Positions 17,968 through 31,267 of a stretch of DNA of 64,000 nucleotides are shown here, piece after piece. Where the stretch lies: contig CAJAIA010000020.1 in NCBI GenBank assembly GCA_903939735.1, positions 1 through 64,000 on the forward strand, given 5' to 3'. The notes beneath the pieces were generated by a model. It had not been told where the DNA came from, ran no database searches, and saw only the letters and a list, made by a program, of their open reading frames with translations. The translations under genes and the position numbers were made by a program. Numbering within the stretch: the stretch's first letter is position 1; each line of letters starts with the position of its first letter. Source of the DNA: an uncultured Ignavibacteria bacterium. Lineage in GTDB: Bacteria > Bacteroidota > Ignavibacteria > Kapaibacteriales > Kapaibacteriaceae.

Positions 17968-20065
17968 GACAGCGAACATACCGAAGCTTCTGCCTTTGAT
18001 CGCGCTATGCCTTGTGCTTGCACCAGCACTCAATGCACAGCCACTGGAAGAGGTCCTCTCGTGCCTCCCCTACGAGATGCGTCCGGTCCGCGCGATGGAC
18101 ATCACAGCAGAGCTCAAGCCACGTATTGTTATGGCAGGAGAAGGCGTCGTACGCACGATCCCGGGCGGAGCGATTGTTGAGCTGTGCGAGAACTACCGCG
18201 GGACGACCTTCACGCACCTTGCTCTGGCGAGCGATACGATCGCTCTCATGCGAACAGCTCATGGAGACATCGTTGCCGCAGACATCGTCGACAGACGTGA
18301 GGTTGTGATCGACAATCTCCCGTCGACTGGTCGTGCTGTGCTGCGGTGTAACTCCTACGTCGTCATACCCATCGATAGCGCGCTCCTTCGTTGCACACTG
18401 CGCGACGGCGTTCTTCGCATCGACACACTTGCACTCGATGGCTTTACGCCGAATCTTTCGTCAGCTGCTGACGGAGAGCACTGCACGCTGATCGATACGG
18501 CCCGACGCGAGCTACGTGTGATCAACATCATCACAGGTGCAGCAACGTGGAAGCGCGGTCTAACAAATGTGAACCTGCCCGTGTTCCTGCAAGCATTATC
18601 ACCACGCCTCTCACTGATCATTGGGTATGGACTCGGGAGCCTCATCGCGGTCTGGAACGATCGAGATAGCGCAGAGATACTTCACAATGTCGCGCAGTAT
18701 CGTGTCACACCGATCATTGCATCACGCTATGGTGGCGGCGCGGTGATCTACAATGTCGATCTCATAACCGCAATCGACGACACACTGCGCGTTGTCAAAA
18801 GCTATTCACCCGTCGTATCCAGAACGACCGCCACCGCAGGCGTCGCGTGGTGGTACGCTTCGGCGTCGCAGCCTCGCTGGTTCTTTGCGGGAACCGGCGT
18901 ATCGCTCGCACGTATTGAGCCCGATGGAACAACACCGACCGATTCGGATTCGTACCAGTTCGCACGTATGCTCGCGACCTCTACGTGGTCGCATGCTGCG
19001 GCAGCCGGAGCGACGATTGTTCTCGCCGCGCAATGCAGTCCGAGCGCCACGTCGAATTCGAAGTTCATCATGATGCTCGTATCGCGCGACCACGGTTCGA
19101 CGTGGATCACACGCGACATCCCGTTGGAGGGGTCTATCAGATCACTCACAACAGACAGCAACGCTCGGATCGTGCTCGCAACACGCGATACAGTGGTCAT
19201 GCTCGACGGACCCTTTGCCCAGGCACGCACGATGACGACGTCAAAACAGTTGGGCTCGTCGATTGTTGGTGCATCACTCACACCCAGCGAACTCATCGTA
19301 CTAGCTGACTCGGTGCACGTGCGCCAACACACCAGCGATGAGTGGCGAGTTCGCACATCGCAAACCTACTCGCGCGGATCACGCATGCTGCTTGTACGGG
19401 GAGACACCATAGCTGTTCAGCCAATGCTCACCGTTGACGGCGGAGCCACCTGGCGCAACACCTCGTTTTGGGATGTCTCGGCGATTTCAAGCTGCGTGCT
19501 CAACACCGACACCACATTTGCGGGTGCGACGATCAATGGGATCAGCACAAGCAAGGGGAAGATGATTAACCCCACTATCACAGGTGACCTGCTACGCATC
19601 GACGACAACACGATCTTCTACGCCACTGAGCGCCGCGCACGGCGTGTCGATATTGTCCAGGGCACGATCGACGATCGCGACGTACTCACACTCGATCCAT
19701 ATGCCGGCGTGAATCCGTGGATCTACTATCCACCTGCTCCACGGCGCGTATTTGACAACGCAAACGGCACCGGATATCTCATCGTCGGTTCAATGATGAA
19801 ACGCATCACACGGATGCCAACCACATCCGTGGGAGACACACCCCCACAGCAGGGTCAGCGCATTTGGCCACAACCTGCGAGCACCGTGCTCCACGGTCTC
19901 TCAGGCACTGTCGATGTGCACACACTCACCGGCGCTCATATCACAACGTACGAGCCCGATGCACGTGGCTCAATTGATGTGAGCCGCCTAACACCGGGCT
20001 TGTACATTCTTTCGACGCAGACTGCTTCACGGAAGCAGAGCATGCTTGTTGTTATTCAGCGATAG
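17966..20065 (+). CDS. Secreted propeller protein with T9SS sorting domain
   Basis: 699 aa. Signal peptide MTANIPKLLPLIALCLVLAP followed by ALNAQ. The central part has BNR/sortilin-like features (SRDHGSTWITRD, VDGGATWRNTS), suggesting a sialidase-like or YCF48-like propeller. The C-terminal ~75 residues (IWPQPASTVLHGLSG, HTLTGAHITTY, LTPGLYILSTQ, ending VVIQR) form a T9SS type A domain with a slightly atypical PQP in place of PNP. The ATG at 17966 overlaps the divergent start codon. A longer upstream extension would run antisense through the reductase and is rejected. Function unknown. Confidence 0.82.
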   Translation: MTANIPKLLPLIALCLVLAPALNAQPLEEVLSCLPYEMRPVRAMDITAELKPRIVMAGEGVVRTIPGGAIVELCENYRGTTFTHLALASDTIALMRTAHGDIVAADIVDRREVVIDNLPSTGRAVLRCNSYVVIPIDSALLRCTLRDGVLRIDTLALDGFTPNLSSAADGEHCTLIDTARRELRVINIITGAATWKRGLTNVNLPVFLQALSPRLSLIIGYGLGSLIAVWNDRDSAEILHNVAQYRVTPIIASRYGGGAVIYNVDLITAIDDTLRVVKSYSPVVSRTTATAGVAWWYASASQPRWFFAGTGVSLARIEPDGTTPTDSDSYQFARMLATSTWSHAAAAGATIVLAAQCSPSATSNSKFIMMLVSRDHGSTWITRDIPLEGSIRSLTTDSNARIVLATRDTVVMLDGPFAQARTMTTSKQLGSSIVGASLTPSELIVLADSVHVRQHTSDEWRVRTSQTYSRGSRMLLVRGDTIAVQPMLTVDGGATWRNTSFWDVSAISSCVLNTDTTFAGATINGISTSKGKMINPTITGDLLRIDDNTIFYATERRARRVDIVQGTIDDRDVLTLDPYAGVNPWIYYPPAPRRVFDNANGTGYLIVGSMMKRITRMPTTSVGDTPPQQGQRIWPQPASTVLHGLSGTVDVHTLTGAHITTYEPDARGSIDVSRLTPGLYILSTQTASRKQSMLVVIQR
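17973..17980 (-). promoter_or_regulatory. -7 box of the methionine sulfoxide reductase gene
   Basis: Minus-strand TATGTTCG, 5 nt before ATG 17967. It lies inside the first codons of the divergent gene. Confidence 0.45.
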
Positions 20066-20073
20066 TCATCGGA

Positions 20074-23000
20074 TTAGCGCTGCACAACCACACGCACAGC
20101 ATGCATGCCGCTGGTGGTAGCAACACACACTGTGTATGTCCCGGCGGCTATACGATCAAGTGGGATCATCACTGCGTGATCAGCGCTCATCGCTTGAGCG
20201 CCGGACATCCACACAGTGCGACCTTGCACGTCGACGAGACTGATCGTTGTTGGCTCACCGATGGCGTTCCATGCAACACGGACGTGATCTGCCGCAGGGT
20301 TTGGCGTTACGGAAACAGATGGCGCACCTGCGTTTTGGTCGTCAACGCTTGTGAACTCATCTACGATCACAGGATAGGTCACGACGTCGCTACAGCCACC
20401 AGGCCATGTACGTTCGATACGGAGAGGACGAACACCCATTTCCGTGTTCCAGCGAACAAGGATCTCGTCGCGCGTTGGATCGCCGACAATTTCTCCGCCG
20501 ACAACAGTCCACTTCATCGTGCCCGGGGTTGATCGACGCACGCGATACGTAGCCGTATCACCGACAAACACGTAGTCGCGTCCTACAATCATTGCCGGCG
20601 CGTGCATCAGCTTCTTCGATCCTTGGTCCCATGTAATTTCCGTACCACTGAGAGCGCGCGGACTGTTGCCCGTTGCATCGAGTGCGCCAAGGCCTTCGCC
20701 TTCATCAAGCAACCACGTGCCGACAAGACCCGCATGTTCGCCAACGAATCGGCGGTGCATGTTCTCACGGATCTGGCGTTCGCTGCGCATCACATTCCAA
20801 ATGCGAAGGTCGCGCATCGAACCACGATGGTTGAGATTTACGTACGGGTTAGAGCCGATCGTCAGCTTCTTCAAATCGCCAGGTGCTGATGCAAAGCTTG
20901 AACGCTTTGCAAGACGGCCATCGAAGTAGATCGCCATTGAGTCGTAGCCATTGCTCACAACCGCTACATGCGTCCACGCGCCCAGCTTGCTCTCGTAGCT
21001 TGTCGATACACGACCCGACTCGCCAACGTTGCCGTAGTCCCAGTAGTAGTTCTTGTCATCCCATGGCGCGTGTGCCCGGAATCGCTTCTGATCACTGTTT
21101 GCTTCACCGATCATGAACGCGACGCTTTGCTTTACCTGATCAGTATTGATCAGACTCCAGTACTCAACCGTCGTGGATCGTCCTTGGAAGTAAAAGTCTG
21201 GCGACATCAATCGCTCGCCATTGCCAGTGAATCGCACAGCAGAATTCTCACATGGCGCTTGCGTTTTGATTGATGCGTCCTTCCACGGTCCGTCGATAAA
21301 TGTCGACCGTGCGCGTACACGAATCGTCATCGTGCTGTCGGCCGGGAGTTCCGGGAACTGCGCACGCGCACTTGTACCTGAGGCCACGACATTATTGCGC
21401 GATGCGATCACCGTGTTGGTTGCCGTATCCACAACAGCCACCTCATACCACGATGCACCACGCGTAACAGGCACCGTCGACCACACGACTTCGTGCGCAT
21501 GATCGCGCAGAAGTGGCTGCGCACCCGTGCCGGATGTAAACGACGGTGCGGCGAGAGCCGTAAGGTCCTCACACGCAATCGTTGCACCGCTCTTCGTCCA
21601 CATTGCGTTCGCTGTCAGTGTCAACACGCGATTCTTTACAGCATCCTTCGATGTTGTTCCCGCGTTTTCATCCATGCGCCACCAGCCGACCACCTTCGAT
21701 GTTTCTGATCCTCGTGGTGCGCGGCGGGACATGCTCGAGCGGATCTCATCCGCCGTGCGCACGACATTCCACAGACGGAACTCATCAACGGAACCATTGA
21801 ATGCACCGTTACCAATCATCCCACCAATCGTCAGCTTCTTGAGTCCGGTAGGCGCCGATGCTTCGTTGCCCGAGGCAGCAAGCTCGCCATTGATGTAGAT
21901 CGCCTTGAAGGAACTTCCATCGCTGACAAATGCGAGATGCACCCACTGATCGTAATACCGAGAGAACGACGTGCTGATGCGCCCCTTGTCACCAATGTTG
22001 CCGTAGTCCCAATACAGATTGCCGTCTTCCCATGGTGCGTGCGCTTGGAATCGATTGCCAGCGTTGTCACCTTCGCCAACCATAAACGTCGTCGATGGCT
22101 TCAGCGTTGCACGCTTCACATACGTCCAATATTCGACCGTTACTGCGCCGCCGTTCCATGTGAGTGTAGCATCGGTCGCACGCTGGTCTGCACCGTCGAA
22201 CACGAGTGCGGAACCACTGCACGATGCCGACGTCGTAAAGCGCGCCGGTTGCGACCAATCACTTGTCGTCGATGCGTTGAGTCCGCGTACGCGCCAGAAT
22301 CTCGTTGCATCTTCTGGCAACGGGACAGCGATTGCGCCAGCGTCTCGAGCAATGAACACATACTCGAGATCATTAAATGCTTGGTCTGCTGCTACCTGTA
22401 CCTCGTACTGCGCAGCGTTTGGCATTGTTGACCACACGATTGTGGTTGGCGATGGCACGCCTACTGTATTGGCCGCAGGCGAGATGAGCGATGGGGCCTG
22501 CATTCCCCTGCCATTTGGTATGCCATGCGGATACGAAGTCGGCACGGCTGAGATCGCAGGCGTGAACACGCTTTGCTGCGAGCCGCGCACAGTGCGAACG
22601 GCATACCAGAACGTTGTATTGAGCGATACACCGTGATCGACATACGATGTTGCTGTCGCACGCAGCGACGCAATCTTCTCGAGCGTTGCAGCCGTTGAGC
22701 CACGCCACACTTCAACGCGATCGCCAGGTGCCGGAGATTCAACCTGCCACTGCAGCAGCACGCGGATTGGACCCTCTTCGTAGCGGAGTGCAAATGGAGG
22801 CGTAAGACCAACCGATGTAAACTCACGTGCGAAGCGATCGTTCGCTGGGTTCTCGTCACCTTGCGCCTGTACTGTCAGATCGGCAACATGCACACCTGAT
22901 GCAAGCAACGGCAATGCATCGAGCTCGATAGTATCCTGTGCTCCTGCACGCAGGCGCGGCAGTGTGATCGTCTTCACATCAGATGGTGCTGTGTGGCGCA

Positions 23001-25068
23001 CCCACTTTGTGCTCAGTCGGCATACAACATCCGTGGCGTCCTGACCGCCAAGATTGCGCACAACAATCCGTGGCTTTACTGGCGTTGGCACGCTGGCATT
23101 GATTTGCGGAGCGACGATGTCATAAGCCTGCACATCGATACCGACGGCGATCGTGAAAACTGCGTTCGATACATCTGCAATAGTTGCATTTCGCGAGCTG
23201 CTCACACGCACCAAGCACGTTGTCGACGCGGTATACGGGACCTTCCAATCGAACGTGCCCTTCGCTCCTTCGACCTTGTACTGTAGCGTCTTCCATGTTG
23301 CACCGGCATCAATCGAATACTCCATCAACACATCGGTAACGCCTGTTGCTGTAAACTGCACGGGCACAGTTGTTCCCGCGCGAAGCGTTTCGCCTCCATT
23401 TGGGGACACAACGGCGATGCTTCCTGCCTCCTGGGCCGCCACGCGGAACGGACGTGTAATGATGTCGTTGGTGGCATGCTGGTCGCTTTGGACTTCGACA
23501 CGGAGCACGCCGAGCATGTCTCCCCCTGTCGTGAGCGTCACACCAGGCAACGTCACGCGAAGTGTCTGTCCCGCCGCGAGTTGTGCTACCACCGTAGAAC
23601 ACGTTGCGACCTGCGTATTGCTGAGATCTGTCACGGTAAACCGCACCAGCACATTGCGTAGAGCTAGGCGACCAGAATTGCGAATCACGCCGATCGGCTC
23701 GAAGCGTTGTTGCGCTGTAATGATGCCACCATTTGCTGGCGTTACAATCGACAACGCAACCGCGTCTGTATCGCGAGCGCTTGGGATAGGAGCAACGCAT
23801 GGCGAGCTCGCCATCACACGATTGAAGAGTGACGCAACGCGTGGGTGGAACTGAAGCTCAGTGCCCTTCGATTGAAGGTGACAGTAGCTCATGATCGTGC
23901 CACGCTGTACTCGTGTATTCTCGTAGCATCCACCTTCGGCATTCCAGCACGAATCGATCGGCGGATTCCAACCGCAGTTATGCGTGTGCGAGGAGCCGAT
24001 GTTATGTCCGAGCTCATGTGACGTCACGTCGATGTCCCAGATGTAGCCACCCGCAGGGAAGTTCACACGTCCGTCGACACCGCTAACGTTGTATCCATAG
24101 CCACTGCAAAGGACGCCCACCCATGCCAGACCGCCACCACCCTCGCCAGAGAGCAGGCAGGTAACAGAGCGCTTGACATGCGTCATGTTATTGTTCCAGT
24201 GGTCGCGAATGCCACCGAGCTTCTGACCGATCTCGCCTGGATAGGGATCCTTCGACGTGAACACGCGCAGATACGGCACACGGATAACAACGTTCGCGTC
24301 GCGCTCGTACACAATCGCGCATGCACCTACGATGGCAATTGCCGAGGATGCAGCAACCGAGAGGTTGCTACCAAGGTTCTTGTAGAACGACTCTGTGCAA
24401 TCGAGCGCAAGCTGGAGCGCATAGGGCGTAGCATTCAGCGTTGTTTCGGTGATCTTGTTGCGAAGCTGGTCAGACCCAAGCGCGATGGCAAAGATCGAAT
24501 CCGCACGCTGTTGATTTCCAGGAAGCGTCTCCGCAGAGCACTGCCGAGGTTGTCCGTCGCCAAGGCGCATTTCGTAGACGACGTGCGAAGCCATGCGACC
24601 AGGAATCACCGTGTCTGGGGCAATGAGAACGCGACGTGTTCCGCCCGCTTCGGGGAAGTCAATAAAGCCGACCACATGGGTTTCAAACGCAGCGAGGAAC
24701 ACCGTCGAACGGGCATGCCCGCGCACAGCACCACGGAACACGGCATGCTCGATCATGGGCATCTCAACATCGCCGCGCTCACCGTGCGCAATGAACTGCG
24801 CGTCGCCAGTGAACAGATCGAACGTCGAACCGTCGATCACCAGATCACCCTCCGACGAAGGGATCACTATCGTATGTCGCGGTCCCTGCTGGAGCGCCGC
24901 AACGAACGATGCCGGCGGACGCACCACGGTGGCCCCTGGTGGCAATACAGCCGCCGTGCGCAGGTCGCTCTCACGTCCTTGCGAGAAGCGCATCTGAGCA
25001 GATGCAGATGATACGAAAACGGCGATGCAGACTGCGAGCATCGCTACGAACGAGCAAAAACGTGCCAT
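20074..25068 (-). CDS. Giant secreted reprolysin-like zinc metallopeptidase with two LamG domains and T9SS tail
   Basis: 1664 aa. Signal peptide MARFCSFVAMLAVCIAVFVS followed by SASAQ. A propeptide-like region is followed by a metzincin peptidase domain with HELGHNIGSSH at residues 351-361 (three zinc His and the catalytic Glu). CARDB-like and fibronectin/Ig-like modules follow at ~460-950. Two concanavalin-A/LamG domains (~955-1110 and ~1275-1440) each contain an EYW strand, WDYGN and AIYxxG. A PKD-like module (~1490-1570) precedes the T9SS sorting domain (SVTPNPAADHVRV near 1585, ending VVVQR). It probably degrades or binds extracellular protein or glycan. The two LamG copies are similar, indicating internal duplication. 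The start is ATG 25068; an upstream in-frame ATG at 25119 is less signal-peptide-like. Confidence 0.9.
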   Translation of the reverse strand: MARFCSFVAMLAVCIAVFVSSASAQMRFSQGRESDLRTAAVLPPGATVVRPPASFVAALQQGPRHTIVIPSSEGDLVIDGSTFDLFTGDAQFIAHGERGDVEMPMIEHAVFRGAVRGHARSTVFLAAFETHVVGFIDFPEAGGTRRVLIAPDTVIPGRMASHVVYEMRLGDGQPRQCSAETLPGNQQRADSIFAIALGSDQLRNKITETTLNATPYALQLALDCTESFYKNLGSNLSVAASSAIAIVGACAIVYERDANVVIRVPYLRVFTSKDPYPGEIGQKLGGIRDHWNNNMTHVKRSVTCLLSGEGGGGLAWVGVLCSGYGYNVSGVDGRVNFPAGGYIWDIDVTSHELGHNIGSSHTHNCGWNPPIDSCWNAEGGCYENTRVQRGTIMSYCHLQSKGTELQFHPRVASLFNRVMASSPCVAPIPSARDTDAVALSIVTPANGGIITAQQRFEPIGVIRNSGRLALRNVLVRFTVTDLSNTQVATCSTVVAQLAAGQTLRVTLPGVTLTTGGDMLGVLRVEVQSDQHATNDIITRPFRVAAQEAGSIAVVSPNGGETLRAGTTVPVQFTATGVTDVLMEYSIDAGATWKTLQYKVEGAKGTFDWKVPYTASTTCLVRVSSSRNATIADVSNAVFTIAVGIDVQAYDIVAPQINASVPTPVKPRIVVRNLGGQDATDVVCRLSTKWVRHTAPSDVKTITLPRLRAGAQDTIELDALPLLASGVHVADLTVQAQGDENPANDRFAREFTSVGLTPPFALRYEEGPIRVLLQWQVESPAPGDRVEVWRGSTAATLEKIASLRATATSYVDHGVSLNTTFWYAVRTVRGSQQSVFTPAISAVPTSYPHGIPNGRGMQAPSLISPAANTVGVPSPTTIVWSTMPNAAQYEVQVAADQAFNDLEYVFIARDAGAIAVPLPEDATRFWRVRGLNASTTSDWSQPARFTTSASCSGSALVFDGADQRATDATLTWNGGAVTVEYWTYVKRATLKPSTTFMVGEGDNAGNRFQAHAPWEDGNLYWDYGNIGDKGRISTSFSRYYDQWVHLAFVSDGSSFKAIYINGELAASGNEASAPTGLKKLTIGGMIGNGAFNGSVDEFRLWNVVRTADEIRSSMSRRAPRGSETSKVVGWWRMDENAGTTSKDAVKNRVLTLTANAMWTKSGATIACEDLTALAAPSFTSGTGAQPLLRDHAHEVVWSTVPVTRGASWYEVAVVDTATNTVIASRNNVVASGTSARAQFPELPADSTMTIRVRARSTFIDGPWKDASIKTQAPCENSAVRFTGNGERLMSPDFYFQGRSTTVEYWSLINTDQVKQSVAFMIGEANSDQKRFRAHAPWDDKNYYWDYGNVGESGRVSTSYESKLGAWTHVAVVSNGYDSMAIYFDGRLAKRSSFASAPGDLKKLTIGSNPYVNLNHRGSMRDLRIWNVMRSERQIRENMHRRFVGEHAGLVGTWLLDEGEGLGALDATGNSPRALSGTEITWDQGSKKLMHAPAMIVGRDYVFVGDTATYRVRRSTPGTMKWTVVGGEIVGDPTRDEILVRWNTEMGVRPLRIERTWPGGCSDVVTYPVIVDEFTSVDDQNAGAPSVSVTPNPAADHVRVAWNAIGEPTTISLVDVQGRTVWMSGAQAMSADHAVMIPLDRIAAGTYTVCVATTSGMHAVRVVVQR

Positions 25069-25091
25069 ACCAACCGGTCCCAGATTGATGA

Positions 25092-28113
<3,022 letters not shown>

Positions 28114-28149
28114 AGAGGCCCCGATGATTATTGAGTGGTGAGTTCGCGG

Positions 28150-28157
28150 TAAAGATA
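28150..28157 (-). promoter_or_regulatory. Possible -7 box of the DUF3078 gene
   Basis: Minus-strand TATCTTTA, one mismatch from TAnnTTTG, about 36 nt upstream of ATG 28113. This gives a short leader, unlike the leaderless neighbours. Confidence 0.35.
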
Positions 28158-28192
28158 CCCAACCAACTGCCTTCCCATAGGGCCTTCCGCCG

Positions 28193-28200
28193 TAACTTTG
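28193..28200 (+). promoter_or_regulatory. -7 box of the amidohydrolase-bshC operon
   Basis: TAACTTTG, an exact TAnnTTTG match, 4 nt before ATG 28205. It would drive the whole 8-kb overlapping gene string up to 36218. Confidence 0.6.
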
Positions 28201-28204
28201 CTCC

Positions 28205-31200
28205 ATGAAGTTTCTCGTCTGCCTCCTGCTGGCCGCTTCGTCTGTTGCGGCACAAGTTTCAACAACTGTTGTCGACGGTCTTCGCTCGAAGGCTGTTCGC
28301 CTGATCGCCTACACGAATTGCACTGCTGTGCCAGCACCTGGCGAGCAAATCGATTCGGCCGTGATCGTGATTCGTGGCGAACGCATTATCGCGATCGGCA
28401 AGAATGTAGCGATCCCAAAGGGTGCTGAAGTGCGCGATCTGCATGGCGCATGGGTGTATGCGGGATTCGTCGAGCCCTACCTCGATGTTCGCTCCCTCGC
28501 TGGCTCAACAGGGCCTGACGCTGGACGCTCGGCCAACTGGGAAGAAGATGAAGCTCCTGGCATCCCGGCACAACAAGGCGCACGCTATTGGAACCAGGCA
28601 ATCCGTCCGGAACGCCGAGCAACAGAGGATCTGTCGATTCGCACAGATGCAGAGTCCGAATGGACAAAGCGCGGATATGGCGCTGCGGCAGTATCGATCC
28701 ATGATGGGATCATGCGCGGCACAGCAGCCGCCGTGCTTCTTCGCGAAGGTGCTGCAGCCACAACCGTGATTGCCGATCAACCCTACCATGGGATGTCATT
28801 CCGCAAGGGCTCCTCAAAGACGCCTTATCCGTCATCGCAGATGGGCAGCATCGCGCTGATCCGACAAGCATTATACGACGCTGATTGGTACGGCAAGGCT
28901 CATACAGCTGCTTCGCGCGGTACAATGCCAACTCCACCAGAGTTCAACATTTCGCTCCAGGCTCTTCGCACGCTTCGCGACGCCCGCACACCAATCATTG
29001 CCGAGGCACAGGACGAACACGACATCGCACGGTGGGATGCTATCGCTCGGGAGTTCGATCTCTCGATGACGTACAAAGGCACGGGCACCGAGTTCCGCCG
29101 TCTTCCAGCAATGGCGGCGATGAAGCCAACATTGATTTTGCCATTGACGTTTGCTGAAACTCCAGATATGCGCGATCCGATCTCGGCTCGCGAAGTGCCA
29201 CTCACTGATCTGATCACGTGGTACTGGTCTGCAGATAACCCTCGTTTGCTGGATTCGGTGGGCGTACGCTTTGCATTCACGACAGACGGACTCAAGGATC
29301 GCAACGCGATGCTTGCCCGCGTGCGCGAGTGCGTCGATCGCGGCCTACGTCCAGCAACGGCTCTTGCAGCACTGACAACCGAAGCTGCGCGCATCGCCGG
29401 CATCGGTGATCGCGTCGGCAAGCTTGAGCGTGGATTCTATGCCAACCTCGTGATTACCTCGCACCCTCTCTTCGATGCGAAGAGTGAGCTTCAACGCGTA
29501 ATGGTTGCGGGCAATGAAACCGTGCTCGTTCAACGCGCAGAGCTCGACATGCGTGGCCACTGGACGATGACGTCGTCACTCCTGCCTGGATCGAAGCCGC
29601 TGAAGGTTGTCATCACCGGCACGCCAGAGTCACCAACGGTTGAGATCAAGCGCGACAGTGCTTCCATCGCTTCTACGTTTGCATTGCAGGGCAAGCGCGG
29701 ACGTCTAACGATGACCTTCGATACGCTTGCGTCACTCGGTACGGTTCGTTCAGCATTTCTTGCTGACAGCATCTTGATCAATGGCGAGCTTCTCGCCAAC
29801 GACGGACGCACGGCAGCGTTTGTCCTGCGTCGCGATTCGGCGCTTGCCAAGCCTGAGAAGAAGAACGCAGCTCCCGCACCGGCCATTGCGCGTCGCCCAC
29901 TGCCACAACAGCTCCCGCTCGGCCCATTTGGTCTGACCGCTCAACCGGCGCAACGCAGCGTCATTCTGACCAATGCTACCGTCTGGACGTCTGCTGCGGC
30001 AGGCATCATGGAAACAACAGATGTCGCCATCGCAAACGGCAAGATTGTCGGCATCGGCAAGGGGCTCAAAGGCGACACCACGATTGATTGCACAGGCATG
30101 CACATTACGCCGGGCATCATCGACGAGCACTCACACATTGCGATCTCACGCGGTGTCAACGAGGGCACGCATGCCGTTACAACAGAAGTACGCATTGGCG
30201 ACGTTCTCGATCCGGATGATGTCAACATCTACCGCCAGCTTGCCGGCGGCGTAACGTCGACGCATCTGCTTCACGGGTCCGCGAATCCAATGGGCGGACA
30301 GCTTCAATACATCAAGCTTCGCTGGGGTACGGATGCCGACGGACTCAAGGTTGCCGGCGCCGTGCCAACGGTAAAGTTTGCGCTCGGTGAAAACGTCAAG
30401 CAGGCTAACTGGGGCGATCGCTTCTCGGTGCGTTATCCGCAGACGCGTATGGGTGTCGAGCAGATTATGCGTGATGCATTCCGCACAGCACGTGAGTACG
30501 AACGCGAACGCGCGGTAAACGATCCATCAAAGCCTGTACGTCGCGACATTCAGCTTGACGCACTGGTCGAGATTCTCAACAGCAAGCGCAACATCCACTG
30601 TCATTCCTACGTGCAGAGCGAGATTCTCATGCTCATGCGTCTTGCAGAGGAGTTCGGGTTCCGTGTCCATACCTTCACACACATCCTCGAAGGCTACAAG
30701 GTTGCCAAGGAGATGGCTGCACACGGAAGCGGCGCGTCATCGTTTGCTGACTGGTGGGCGTACAAGTTCGAGGTGTTTGACGCGATCCCTGAGAGCCCTG
30801 CGATCATGAGCGAAAACAACGTTCTCGTGTCGATCAACTCTGACGATGCCGAGATGGCACGCCGTCTGAATCAAGAAGCAGCCAAGAGCGTGAAGTATGG
30901 CGGCATCAGCGAAGAAGAAGCATTGAAGTACGTCACGATCAATGCAGCTAAGCAGATGGCAATCCACGCACAAACCGGAAGTCTTGAGATCGGCAAGGAT
31001 GCTGATATCGTTGTCTGGTCTGGCAACCCACTTTCGAACATGTCGCGTGTTGAGCGCACATTCGTTGACGGTCGCATGTACTTCTCTCGCGACATCGATC
31101 AGCAGCTTCGTACACGCGACGGTGAACTGCGTCGATTCCTCGAGCAGGAGGCACTTCGCGCTGCAGCAGGTGGAGCTCCAACAGCTTCGGGCGGACGTGC

Positions 31201-31267
31201 TCCACGTCGCGAGTATCATTGCGATACGGACGACGATGAGATGTCTGGTGTACTGGAAGGACGATGA
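28205..31267 (+). CDS. Exported tandem amidohydrolase-fold protein
   Basis: 1020 aa with signal peptide (MKFLVCLLLAASSVAAQ). Two amidohydrolase-like halves are present. The C-terminal half (~615-1000) is imidazolonepropionase-like, with ITPGIIDEHSHIAI (His642 and His644 as metal ligands), a later His pair (VHTFTHILEG) and the ending GSLEIGKDADIVVWSGNPL. The N-terminal half (~25-430) keeps the frame of the fold (GERIIAIGKN, WVYAGFVEPYLDVR, VGKLERGFYANLVITSHPLF) but lacks the HxH metal site, so it is probably non-catalytic. The substrate is unknown. Its stop overlaps the bshC start (ATGA). Confidence 0.85.
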   Translation: MKFLVCLLLAASSVAAQVSTTVVDGLRSKAVRLIAYTNCTAVPAPGEQIDSAVIVIRGERIIAIGKNVAIPKGAEVRDLHGAWVYAGFVEPYLDVRSLAGSTGPDAGRSANWEEDEAPGIPAQQGARYWNQAIRPERRATEDLSIRTDAESEWTKRGYGAAAVSIHDGIMRGTAAAVLLREGAAATTVIADQPYHGMSFRKGSSKTPYPSSQMGSIALIRQALYDADWYGKAHTAASRGTMPTPPEFNISLQALRTLRDARTPIIAEAQDEHDIARWDAIAREFDLSMTYKGTGTEFRRLPAMAAMKPTLILPLTFAETPDMRDPISAREVPLTDLITWYWSADNPRLLDSVGVRFAFTTDGLKDRNAMLARVRECVDRGLRPATALAALTTEAARIAGIGDRVGKLERGFYANLVITSHPLFDAKSELQRVMVAGNETVLVQRAELDMRGHWTMTSSLLPGSKPLKVVITGTPESPTVEIKRDSASIASTFALQGKRGRLTMTFDTLASLGTVRSAFLADSILINGELLANDGRTAAFVLRRDSALAKPEKKNAAPAPAIARRPLPQQLPLGPFGLTAQPAQRSVILTNATVWTSAAAGIMETTDVAIANGKIVGIGKGLKGDTTIDCTGMHITPGIIDEHSHIAISRGVNEGTHAVTTEVRIGDVLDPDDVNIYRQLAGGVTSTHLLHGSANPMGGQLQYIKLRWGTDADGLKVAGAVPTVKFALGENVKQANWGDRFSVRYPQTRMGVEQIMRDAFRTAREYERERAVNDPSKPVRRDIQLDALVEILNSKRNIHCHSYVQSEILMLMRLAEEFGFRVHTFTHILEGYKVAKEMAAHGSGASSFADWWAYKFEVFDAIPESPAIMSENNVLVSINSDDAEMARRLNQEAAKSVKYGGISEEEALKYVTINAAKQMAIHAQTGSLEIGKDADIVVWSGNPLSNMSRVERTFVDGRMYFSRDIDQQLRTRDGELRRFLEQEALRAAAGGAPTASGGRAPRREYHCDTDDDEMSGVLEGR

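Noticed and set aside
24178-25011. 277-codon plus-strand frame opposite the metallopeptidase
   Set aside because: Arg/His-rich mirror frame; the opposite strand carries the signal peptide and the zinc-binding domain.
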